From Streptomyces sp. DG2A-72 (lineage in GTDB: Bacteria; Actinomycetota; Actinomycetes; Streptomycetales; Streptomycetaceae): a stretch of DNA of 64,000 nt. The stretch lies in NCBI RefSeq assembly GCF_030499575.1, contig NZ_JASTLC010000001.1:1984001-2048000 (forward strand), given 5' to 3'. This document shows, piece after piece, positions 46,563 to 53,802 of this stretch (positions are counted from its first letter, which is position 1; the number at the start of each line of letters is the position of its first letter). The position numbers were made by a program, and so were the translations under genes. The notes under the pieces were generated by a model, which worked only from the letters and a program-made list of their open reading frames with translations, was not told the DNA's origin and did no database searches.

Positions 46563-47521
46563 GACAGCACCTCCGGCATCCCGAAGCGCTCGAACAGTCC
46601 CGGATCGATGAAGACGGTCATCCGCTCGACCGCACCCTCCGACACCGTGAGCACCTGCATCGAGTGCGCCCGGTAGACACCGTCCGCCTCCCGCTTGTAC
46701 ATCGCCGCGGCCTGCTGTCCGTTCGCGCGCGTGGGCAGCATCCGGATGAGGCCCTTCTCGCCCGCCCGCAGCTCCAGGAACCGCAGCACGTGCTTCCTCC
46801 CGCTGAACCACTCCAGATAGGGCGGCATCTCCAGTTCGACGCCGTCCTGGAGCAGCTCGACCAGCGCGTCCACGTCGGCGGTCTCGAACGCGGCCACATA
46901 CCGGTCGAGCACCTCCCGGTCGGCCGCGCCCTCCGGCTCCACGACGAGGTTCTTGTCGGGCGCCACCTCGTCGAGCCGGGCACGCGCGCGTTGGAGGGTG
47001 CTTTTCACGGCCGCCGTCGAGGTCCCGAGGAACGCGGCGACCTCGGCCGCCCGCCACGCCAGCACGTCCCGCAGGATCAGCACGGCCCGCTGCCGCGCGG
47101 GCAGGTGCTGCAGCGCGGCGACGAGCGCGAGCCGCAGACTGCCGCGCGCGGCGACGACGGTCACGGGGTCGATGAGCGAATCCGGCAGCGGCTGCAGCCA
47201 CGGAACGTCCGTCTCAGGCGGCCTCAGCGGCTCCTCAGGCGCCTGAGAGGGCGCCCCGAGCCCGCGGGGCAGCGGACGGCGCGTACGGCTCTCCAGCGCC
47301 GTCAGACAGGTGTTGGTGGCGATCCGGTGCAGCCAGGTCCGCAGCGAGGCCCGGCCCTCGTAGCCGTCGTAGGACCGCCACGCCCGCAGATACGTCTCCT
47401 GCACCAGGTCCTCGGCCTCGTCGACCGAGCCCAGCATCCGGTAGCAGTGCGCCAGCAGCTCCCGCCGGTACTGATCCGTCAGCCGTACGAACTCTTCGCG
47501 GTCCGTCGTCGTCGCAGCCAT
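46559..47521 (-). CDS. ECF sigma factor with SnoaL-like C-terminal domain
   Basis: 320 aa, ATG 47521 (GGAGGGAG upstream). Sigma region 2 ('HCYRMLGSVDEAEDLVQETY', 'LRAWRSYDGYEGRASLRTWL'), region 4 ('LPARQRAVLILRDVLAWRAA', 'EVAAFLGTSTAAVKSTLQRA') and, from about 205, a SnoaL/NTF2-like domain ('VLDRYVAAFETADVDALVEL', 'LQDGVELEMPPYLEWFSGRK'). It belongs to the ECF group in which the fused C-terminal domain replaces an anti-sigma factor (TIGR02960-type, SigG-like). Partner gene downstream is coupled. Confidence 0.92.
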   Translation of the reverse strand: MAATTTDREEFVRLTDQYRRELLAHCYRMLGSVDEAEDLVQETYLRAWRSYDGYEGRASLRTWLHRIATNTCLTALESRTRRPLPRGLGAPSQAPEEPLRPPETDVPWLQPLPDSLIDPVTVVAARGSLRLALVAALQHLPARQRAVLILRDVLAWRAAEVAAFLGTSTAAVKSTLQRARARLDEVAPDKNLVVEPEGAADREVLDRYVAAFETADVDALVELLQDGVELEMPPYLEWFSGRKHVLRFLELRAGEKGLIRMLPTRANGQQAAAMYKREADGVYRAHSMQVLTVSEGAVERMTVFIDPGLFERFGMPEVLS

Positions 47522-47570
47522 GCCGCTCCCTCCGTCACCGATGAAGACCGCGGGGAGCGCCAAAACGAAT

Positions 47571-47603
47571 CGGCCGGCCCGAAAGAAAATCCGGGACCGG
47601 CCG
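47571..47603 (-). terminator. Hairpin terminator of the parA-scp-rsuA operon
   Basis: cggccggcccg ... cgggaccggccg, stem of 11 bp with one bulge around an A-rich loop, 15 bp past the rsuA-type gene. Confidence 0.6.
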
Positions 47604-47617
47604 TCACGTACCCGCTT

Positions 47618-48706
47618 CTAGAGATCGACTTCGTTCATCAGCATCCCGACCTCGGTGTTCGACAGCCGTCGCAGCCAGCCCGACTTCTGGTCGCCCAGGG
47701 TGATCGGGCCGAAGGCCACGCGCACCAGCTTGTCGACCGGGAAGCCGGCCTCCGCGAGCATGCGGCGCACGATGTGCTTGCGCCCCTCGTGCAGAGTGAC
47801 CTCCACGAGGTAGTTCTTGCCGGTCTGCTGGACGACCCGGAAGTGGTCCGCGCGCGCGTAGCCGTCCTCCAGCTGGATGCCGTCCTTGAGCTGCTTGCCC
47901 AGGTCACGCGGGATCGGGCCCACGATGTGCGCGAGGTAGACCTTCTTCACGCCGTACTTGGGGTGGGTCAACCGGTGCGCCAGCTCGCCGTGGTTGGTGA
48001 GCAGGATGACGCCCTCGGTCTCGGTGTCGAGCCGCCCGACGTGGAAGAGCCGCGTCTCGCGGTTCGTCACGTAGTCACCGAGGCACTGACGCCCTTCGTT
48101 GTCCTCCATCGTCGAGACGACACCGGCGGGCTTGTTCAGCGCGAAGAACTGGTACGACTGCGTGGCGACGGTCAGCCCGTCGACCTTGACCTCGTCCTTC
48201 TCCGGGTCGACCCGCTTGCCCTGCTCCAGGACGATCTCGCCGTTGACCTCGACCCGCGCCTGCTCGATGAGCTCCTCGCAGGCACGACGGGAGCCGTAGC
48301 CCGCGCGCGCGAGGATCTTCTGCAGCCGCTCGCCCTCCTGCTCGGCGCCCGGGAAGGTCTTGGGCGGCTTGACGTCCTTCTTGCCCGCGTACCGCTCGCG
48401 GTTGCGCTCCTCGGCCCGGGCGTCGTACTCACGGGACGTGGCCGGAGCCCAGCGCCCCCGCCCGGCGCCCTGGCCCTGCTTGGGCCCGCCCTTGGCGCCC
48501 CCGCGCGCGGAGCTGCCACGCCCGGACTTCGGGCCCTCATGGCTCCCGCCGGGGCCCACGTCGTAACGGCGCTCCTCGGGGCGGGGCTTGCTGGGACGGC
48601 CCTGACCCTGGCCCTGCCCCTGCTTCTGGTCCCTGTTGTTGCCGGCACCGCGGTTGTTACCCCGCCCGCCGGTCCCGCCACTCTTGCCGCTGCCGCTGCT
48701 TCGCAT
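47618..48706 (-). CDS. Pseudouridine synthase, RluB/RsuA family
   Basis: 362 aa from ATG 48706. First ~120 residues are a Gly/Arg/Gln-rich basic extension (GAGNNRDQKQGQGQGQGRPS), a usual actinobacterial addition. S4 domain at ~127-180 ('RLQKILARAGYGSRRACEEL'), catalytic Asp227 in 'HVGRLDTETEGVILLTN', and 'HEGRKHIVRRMLAEAGFPVD'. Modifies a uridine in 23S (or 16S) rRNA. It ends the conserved scpA-scpB-rluB run, 11 bp behind scpB. Confidence 0.93.
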   Translation of the reverse strand: MRSSGSGKSGGTGGRGNNRGAGNNRDQKQGQGQGQGRPSKPRPEERRYDVGPGGSHEGPKSGRGSSARGGAKGGPKQGQGAGRGRWAPATSREYDARAEERNRERYAGKKDVKPPKTFPGAEQEGERLQKILARAGYGSRRACEELIEQARVEVNGEIVLEQGKRVDPEKDEVKVDGLTVATQSYQFFALNKPAGVVSTMEDNEGRQCLGDYVTNRETRLFHVGRLDTETEGVILLTNHGELAHRLTHPKYGVKKVYLAHIVGPIPRDLGKQLKDGIQLEDGYARADHFRVVQQTGKNYLVEVTLHEGRKHIVRRMLAEAGFPVDKLVRVAFGPITLGDQKSGWLRRLSNTEVGMLMNEVDL

Positions 48707-48717
48707 CAAAGTTCCGT

Positions 48718-49368
48718 CTAGTCGTCTGCGTCGTCTGCACCGGGCGCATCGGGTGCGTCCGGGTCGAACGACGGCACCCCTTCCTGGGTCTCGGCCTCGA
48801 TCGCCTCCGCCTCCGGGAGGAAGGGCGCGAGCTCCGGGAGCTCGTCCAGACCGCGTAGGCCCATCCGCTCCAGAAAGTAGTTCGTCGTCGTGTACAGGAT
48901 CGCACCTGTTTCGGGTTCCGTGCCCGCCTCCTGGACGAGACCCCGCTGGAGGAGGGTCCGCATGACCCCGTCACAGTTCACTCCGCGCACCGCCGAGACG
49001 CGGCTGCGGCTGACGGGCTGCCGGTACGCCACGACGGCCAGGGTCTCCAGCGCCGCCTGCGTGAGCCGGGCGGTCTGGCCCTCCAGGGCGAGCCGCTCCA
49101 CGGCGGGCGCGAACTCGGGGCGGGTGTAGAAACGCCAGCCGCCCGCGACGAGCCGCAGCTCGAAGCCGCGCCCCTGCACGGTGTAGTCGTCGGCCAGCTC
49201 CCGCAGCGCCTTGGTGATCTGCCGCTTGGGCCGTTCCAGTATCTTCACGAGGTGCTCCACGGTCGCGGGCTCGTCGACGACCATGAGGACGGCCTCCAGG
49301 GCGGGCTTCAGCTCCAGATCGGCAACGGCACGCAGCCCGGCCGGCAGCTCGGTGGTCTCCTCGCTCAC
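48718..49368 (-). CDS. scpB: Segregation and condensation protein B
   Basis: 216 aa, GTG 49368, coupled to scpA by GTGA. Two winged-helix domains: 'LKPALEAVLMVVDEPATVEH' and 'LTQAALETLAVVAYRQPVSR', 'GVNCDGVMRTLLQRGLVQEA', 'LYTTTNYFLERMGLRGLDEL' (hallmark). The acidic C-terminal tail (DAPDAPGADDADD) is usual in the genus. ScpB with ScpA and SMC forms condensin. Confidence 0.96.
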   Translation of the reverse strand: MSEETTELPAGLRAVADLELKPALEAVLMVVDEPATVEHLVKILERPKRQITKALRELADDYTVQGRGFELRLVAGGWRFYTRPEFAPAVERLALEGQTARLTQAALETLAVVAYRQPVSRSRVSAVRGVNCDGVMRTLLQRGLVQEAGTEPETGAILYTTTNYFLERMGLRGLDELPELAPFLPEAEAIEAETQEGVPSFDPDAPDAPGADDADD

Positions 49369-50408
49369 GCCTTCTTCTCCTCGTCCTTGGGCGGCTCGGG
49401 CGGCCGGTCGAACTCGTCGGTCACCATCGGCTCCGCGTCCCCCTCCCCACCGGTCCAGCGCACCATCAGCTCCCCCAGGGCGGTCTCCTGCTCCAGCGCC
49501 ACGGCCTTCTCCCGGTACAGCTCCAGCAGCGCCAGGAATCGGGCTACGACCGTCAGGGTGTCCTCGGTGTCCTCGATCAGCGAGCGGAAGCTGGCCTCCC
49601 CGAGTTCCTTCAGGCGCGCGACCACGATCCCGGCCTGCTCCTGCACGCTGACCAGCGGTGCGTGGATGTGGTCGACGTACACCTGCGGCTTGGGCTTGGG
49701 CTGCATCGCCTTGATGGCGAGCTTGGCGAACCCTTCCGCCCCGATACTGATGACGACCTCGGGCAGCAGCTCGGCGTGGTGGGGCTCCAGTCCGACCGTA
49801 CGGGGATAGCGGCGGGCCTCCTCGTCCAGCCGGCGGCTGAAGATGTCGGCGATCTGCTTGTACGCGCGGTACTGCAGCAACCGAGCGAAGAGCAGGTCAC
49901 GTGCTTCGAGGAGAGCGAGGTCGGCCTCGTCCTCCACCTCCGCGGAGGGCAGCAGACGCGCCGCCTTCAGATCGAGCAGCGTGGCCGCGACGACCAGGAA
50001 CTCGGTCGTCTGGTCGAGGTCCCAGTCCGGGCCCATCGCCCTGATGTGCGCCATGAACTCGTCGGTGACCTTGGAGAGGGCCACTTCGGTGACGTCGAGC
50101 TTGTGCTTCGAGATCAGCTGGAGGAGGAGGTCGAAGGGGCCCTCGAAGTTGGACAGCCGAACCTTGAAGACACCGTTGGACTCGCCGTCGTCCTGCCGGA
50201 CCGGCTCGACGGCCTCAGGAACAACCGCCTCGGGAATTACAGGTTCCGGCTCGGGGACAACCGCCTCGGGAGCCACGGCTTCCGGCTCCACGCCGACCGG
50301 CGCCGCCTCGGAAACCGGCTCGACCCGCGGAGCGCCCGGCCCCCGCCCCAACGCACGCCGACGCCCGGCGGAGCCGGACGCAGGGGCGGGAAGGTCGTTC
50401 GAGGTCAT
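49365..50408 (-). CDS. scpA: Segregation and condensation protein A (kleisin)
   Basis: 347 aa, ATG 50408. First ~80 residues are a Pro/Glu/Val-rich low-complexity extension with 'PEAV' repeats. Kleisin N-domain 'LSNFEGPFDLLLQLISKHKL', 'DQTTEFLVVAATLLDLKAAR', 'FARLLQYRAYKQIADIFSRR'; C-terminal winged helix 'VVARFLALLELYREKAVALE'. Binds SMC heads. Coupled with scpB. Confidence 0.95.
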   Translation of the reverse strand: MTSNDLPAPASGSAGRRRALGRGPGAPRVEPVSEAAPVGVEPEAVAPEAVVPEPEPVIPEAVVPEAVEPVRQDDGESNGVFKVRLSNFEGPFDLLLQLISKHKLDVTEVALSKVTDEFMAHIRAMGPDWDLDQTTEFLVVAATLLDLKAARLLPSAEVEDEADLALLEARDLLFARLLQYRAYKQIADIFSRRLDEEARRYPRTVGLEPHHAELLPEVVISIGAEGFAKLAIKAMQPKPKPQVYVDHIHAPLVSVQEQAGIVVARLKELGEASFRSLIEDTEDTLTVVARFLALLELYREKAVALEQETALGELMVRWTGGEGDAEPMVTDEFDRPPEPPKDEEKKA

Positions 50409-50426
50409 AGCCCCCGCAGGCTACCG

Positions 50427-51011
50427 CTACCGCCCACGGAGCCGGCGTACGAGGATGCTCGCGTCCCCACGGGACTCCAGGTCGGCCAGCACCACGGCCA
50501 CCGCCTCGCGCACGATGCGCCCGCGGTCGACCGCGAGCCCGTGCTCACCGCGGAGCACCAGCCGTGCGTGCTCCAGGTCCATGAGTTCCTCGGCGGACAC
50601 GTACACGGTGATCTTCTCGTCGTGCCGCTCCCGGCCGCTGGGCCGGCGTGCGGCGGCCCGCCCCCCGCGCTTGCGGGGCTGAGCGGACGCGGCCGCCGCA
50701 CCACCGCCAGAACCTTCCTGCGCCCCTTGACGTCGCGCGGAGCGCTCCGCCGCGGCGGAGCGGCTGCGGGACTCACCGGCGTCGGCCGACTCCGCGTCGG
50801 ACGCGACATGCTCGGCCCCGTCGCCGTCACCGCCCTGCGCGGGCACCGACTGCGGCGCGTCATCCGCGGCAGCGGCGTCGCTCTCCCCCGCCGGAGCCGG
50901 CACCCGGGCCTCGCCGTTGGCCTGGCGCCGGGGAGTGGACGCCTGAAGCGCCATCCCCCCTGTCGTACGGAACAGTTCGTCGGCCCCCGGCAGACTCACT
51001 CGGCGTGACAC
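50427..51011 (-). CDS. Ribbon-helix-helix-like partner of ParA
   Basis: 194 aa from GTG 51011, with AGGGAGGTG upstream inside the parA 3' end; GTG 50999 (overlapping the parA stop as GTGA) is the alternative. Residues 1-130 are disordered (Ala/Gly/Ser/Arg). The end 'DEKITVYVSAEELMDLEHAR', 'GLAVDRGRIVREAVAVVLAD' and 'LESRGDASILVRRL' looks like an RHH/ParD or CopG-like DNA-binding fold. Placed between a ParA-type ATPase and scpA: a possible DNA-binding adaptor of chromosome organisation. Only actinobacteria have this gene order, as far as I know. Confidence 0.78.
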   Translation of the reverse strand: MSRRVSLPGADELFRTTGGMALQASTPRRQANGEARVPAPAGESDAAAADDAPQSVPAQGGDGDGAEHVASDAESADAGESRSRSAAAERSARRQGAQEGSGGGAAAASAQPRKRGGRAAARRPSGRERHDEKITVYVSAEELMDLEHARLVLRGEHGLAVDRGRIVREAVAVVLADLESRGDASILVRRLRGR

Positions 51012-52174
51012 CGGGCGAGCACCTCCCTGGCGAGCTGGCGATAGGCGGCGGCACCGACGGAGTTGGAGGCGTACGTGGTGATCGGCTCACCGGCGACCGT
51101 GGTCTCCGGGAAGCGGACCGTGCGGCCGATGACCGTGTGGTAGACGTGATCGTCGAACGCCTCGACGACACGCGCGAGCACCTCACGGCTGTGCACGGTG
51201 CGCGAGTCGTACATCGTGGCGAGGATCCCGTCGAGCTCCAGCTCCGGGTTGAGCCGCTCCTGGACCTTCTCGATCGTCTCCGTCAGCAGCGCCACGCCAC
51301 GCAGGGCGAAGAACTCGCACTCGAGCGGCACGATCACCTTGTGAGCCGCCGTCAGGGCGTTCACGGTGAGCAGGCCGAGCGAGGGCTGACAGTCGATCAC
51401 GATGTAGTCGTAGTCGGCCATCAGCGGCTTGAGCGCCCGCTGCAGCGTGGACTCGCGCGCGACCTCGGACACCAGCTGTACCTCGGCGGCCGACAGGTCG
51501 ATATTGCTCGGGAGCAGGTCCATGTTGGGGACCGCGGTCTTCAGGAGCACCTCGTCGGCCGCCATGCCCCGCTCCATGAGCAGGTTGTAGACGGTGAGGT
51601 CGAGCTCCATCGGATTGACGCCGAGACCGACCGACAGCGCGCCCTGCGGGTCGAAGTCCACGAGCAGGACTCGGCGTCCGTACTCCGCGAGCGCGGCACC
51701 CAGGTTGATGGTCGACGTCGTCTTGCCGACGCCGCCCTTCTGGTTGCACATCGCGATGATCTTCGCGGGACCGTGGTCGGTCAGCGGACCCGGGATCGGG
51801 AAGTACGGCAGCGGCCGTCCGGTCGGGCCGATGCGTTCGCGGCGCTGGCGGGCAGCGTCGGGCGCGAGCGTGGCCGCGTACTCGGGGTCGGGCTCGTACT
51901 CCGCGTCGGGATCGTAGAAGTGCCCGTCGGGCAGTTCGTCGTAGTCGGCGAAGTGGTTGTGGGGCGCGCCACTTCCGTCGCCGGCCATGGCGTTCACGTG
52001 ATGGCCATCCATGCTCTGGTGTGCTGGCTGAGTCACACCTGACTTCAAGTGACTCTGTTGGGCTGCGAAGGTGCGCACCGCTACGGAGCCGACAGCCTCG
52101 AACCCCGCGGGGCGCTCGGCCCGTGCAGGCGTTCCTGGTTGACCACCCCCGGGAGAAAATGTCGACTCATTCAC
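50996..52174 (-). CDS. ParA/Soj-family ATPase
   Basis: 392 aa from GTG 52174 (AAGGAGGT 10 nt upstream). Deviant Walker A KGGVGKTT at 146-153, 'LLVDFDPQGALSVGLG', 'DYIVIDCQPSLGLLTVNALT', 'PLECEFFALRGVALL' are classical ParA motifs. A long N-terminal extension of ~137 residues (His/Asp/Tyr-rich: DGHHVNAMAGDGSGAPHNHF, DPDAEYEPDPEYAA) distinguishes it from the main ParA of the oriC region. It heads the operon with the RHH protein, ScpA and ScpB, so it should act in chromosome segregation or condensation. Confidence 0.92.
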   Translation of the reverse strand: MNESTFSPGGGQPGTPARAERPAGFEAVGSVAVRTFAAQQSHLKSGVTQPAHQSMDGHHVNAMAGDGSGAPHNHFADYDELPDGHFYDPDAEYEPDPEYAATLAPDAARQRRERIGPTGRPLPYFPIPGPLTDHGPAKIIAMCNQKGGVGKTTSTINLGAALAEYGRRVLLVDFDPQGALSVGLGVNPMELDLTVYNLLMERGMAADEVLLKTAVPNMDLLPSNIDLSAAEVQLVSEVARESTLQRALKPLMADYDYIVIDCQPSLGLLTVNALTAAHKVIVPLECEFFALRGVALLTETIEKVQERLNPELELDGILATMYDSRTVHSREVLARVVEAFDDHVYHTVIGRTVRFPETTVAGEPITTYASNSVGAAAYRQLAREVLARCHAE

Positions 52175-52246
52175 AAGTCGTCTTACCTCCTTGGTGACCA
52201 GGAAACTTCTAGACAGGTCAGCGTGGCACCATGCCGACGGTTGGCG

Positions 52247-52276
52247 ACTCTATGGCGTGTCGGGCGTCCGCAGCAA
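52247..52276 (-). promoter_or_regulatory. Candidate HrdB-type promoter of the parA operon
   Basis: Minus strand TTGCTG, 18 bp, TAGAGT; the -10 matches the Streptomyces vegetative consensus exactly, the -35 only in part. It lies 73 bp upstream of the parA start. Confidence 0.4.
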
Positions 52277-52435
52277 CACAATCCGCCGTACCCGGCAGGA
52301 TGTGTCGGCAATGAAACATCCCTCTGTCAAGGGCGTACGGCCGTCGCACGGCAGGTTTCACCGGTGTACGAATCGGTTCAAGGGTTACGTTCGAGGCGAG
52401 TTGACCGAGAGCCGCAAAGTGACCATACACACACT

Positions 52436-52466
52436 CGGCCGGACCTTGTCGGGCAAGGTCCGGCCG
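52436..52466 (-). terminator. Hairpin terminator of ald
   Basis: Perfect 13-bp stem cggccggaccttg / caaggtccggccg with a 5-nt loop, about 80 bp past the ald stop. Confidence 0.8.
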
Positions 52467-52547
52467 GGTGGGCGAGGTTGACGGGCCGTGTTGACGTATC
52501 GCCTTTACGAAAAGGTGACTTAGCCGCGCGGGGCGGTCCGGCGTGCC

Positions 52548-53672
52548 TCAGCCGAGCAGCGACTCCAGCTCCACGTGCTCCAGCCCGTGCGCCTCTGCGA
52601 CCTCGCGGTAAACCACCTTGCCGTCATGGGTGTTGAGGCCCTTGGCGAGCGCGGGGTCACGGCGCAGCGCCTCGACCCAGCCTCGATCGGCGAGCTCGAC
52701 GATGTACGGCAGCGTCGCGTTGGTGAGCGCGTAGGTGGAGGTGTTGGGCACCGCGCCGGGCATGTTGGCGACGCAGTAGAAGACCGAGCCGTGGACCGGG
52801 AAGGTCGGCTCGGCGTGCGTGGTGGGACGCGAGTCCTCGAAGCAGCCGCCCTGATCGATCGCGATATCGACAAGGACACTTCCCGGCTTCATCCGCGAGA
52901 CGAGCTCGTTGGTGACGAGCTTCGGCGCCTTGGCGCCCGGGATGAGCACGGCGCCGATGACGAGGTCGGCATCGAGGCAGGCCTTCTCGAGTTCGAAGGC
53001 GTTGGAGACGACGGTCTGGATCTTCGTACCGAAGACCTTGTCGGCCTCCTTGAGCTTGTTGATGTCGCGGTCGAGCAGGGTCACGTGGAAGCCCATGCCG
53101 ATGGCGATCTGCGCGGCGTTCCAGCCGGAGACGCCGCCGCCGATGACGACGGCCCGGCCCGCCGCCACGCCGGGGACACCGCCGGGCAGCACACCGCGGC
53201 CGCCGTTGGCGCGCATCAGGTGGTAGGCGCCGACCTGCGGGGCCAGCCGGCCCGCGACCTCGGACATCGGGGCGAGCAGCGGAAGCGCACGGGTCGGCAG
53301 CTCGACGGTCTCGTAGGCGATCGCGGTCGTGCCGGACTCCAGCAGCGCGTCGGTGCACTCCTTGGACGCGGCCAGGTGCAGGTAGGTGAAGAGCGTCTGG
53401 TCCTTGCGGAGGCGGTGGTACTCCTCGGCGATGGGCTCCTTGACCTTCAGCAGCAGGTCGGCGGTGACCCACACCTCGTCGGCGGTGTCCAGGATCTGAG
53501 CGCCCGCGGCCACGTACTCGGCGTCCGGGATCGAGGATCCGACACCGGCGTCGCGCTCGATCACGACCTGGTGGCCGTGGCGCACCAGCTCATGCACGCC
53601 GGCGGGGGTGATGGCCACCCGGAACTCGTTGTTCTTGACCTCGCGGGGGATGCCGACCTTCACGTCGATCAC
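52548..53672 (-). CDS. ald: Alanine dehydrogenase
   Basis: 374 aa, GTG 53672. Motifs: '[20 protein letters not shown]', '[20 protein letters not shown]' (catalytic His), '[20 protein letters not shown]' (NAD-binding), '[20 protein letters not shown]'. Reversible NAD-dependent deamination of L-alanine to pyruvate, needed for alanine catabolism and spore/hypha development. Monocistronic, with its own promoter and terminator. Confidence 0.97.
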   Translation of the reverse strand: MIDVKVGIPREVKNNEFRVAITPAGVHELVRHGHQVVIERDAGVGSSIPDAEYVAAGAQILDTADEVWVTADLLLKVKEPIAEEYHRLRKDQTLFTYLHLAASKECTDALLESGTTAIAYETVELPTRALPLLAPMSEVAGRLAPQVGAYHLMRANGGRGVLPGGVPGVAAGRAVVIGGGVSGWNAAQIAIGMGFHVTLLDRDINKLKEADKVFGTKIQTVVSNAFELEKACLDADLVIGAVLIPGAKAPKLVTNELVSRMKPGSVLVDIAIDQGGCFEDSRPTTHAEPTFPVHGSVFYCVANMPGAVPNTSTYALTNATLPYIVELADRGWVEALRRDPALAKGLNTHDGKVVYREVAEAHGLEHVELESLLG

Positions 53673-53761
53673 GGTCCTTGGCTCAGAGGGTGCATTACAA
53701 GACTTACCCGGACGTGCGTGGGCACACCAGGAGACACCGCAGGAGAAGGTGCGGCAGAGCC

Positions 53762-53789
53762 AGTCTAATGAAGGTGTTCCCGCTGTCTA
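53762..53789 (-). promoter_or_regulatory. Candidate promoter of ald
   Basis: Minus strand TAGACA, 16 bp, TAGACT: one mismatch to the -35 TTGACA, exact HrdB-type -10. It gives a leader of roughly 80 nt before the ald start codon and lies just downstream of the STAND/TPR gene. Confidence 0.5.
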
Positions 53790-53802
53790 GCCTTTCATTA
53801 CT

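Larger units (their letters stand above)
52175..52547. other. Region between parA operon and ald
   Basis: 373 bp, gene-free. It holds the promoter of the parA operon and the ald terminator (listed separately). The rest shows no conserved RNA or operator that I recognise. Confidence 0.5.
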
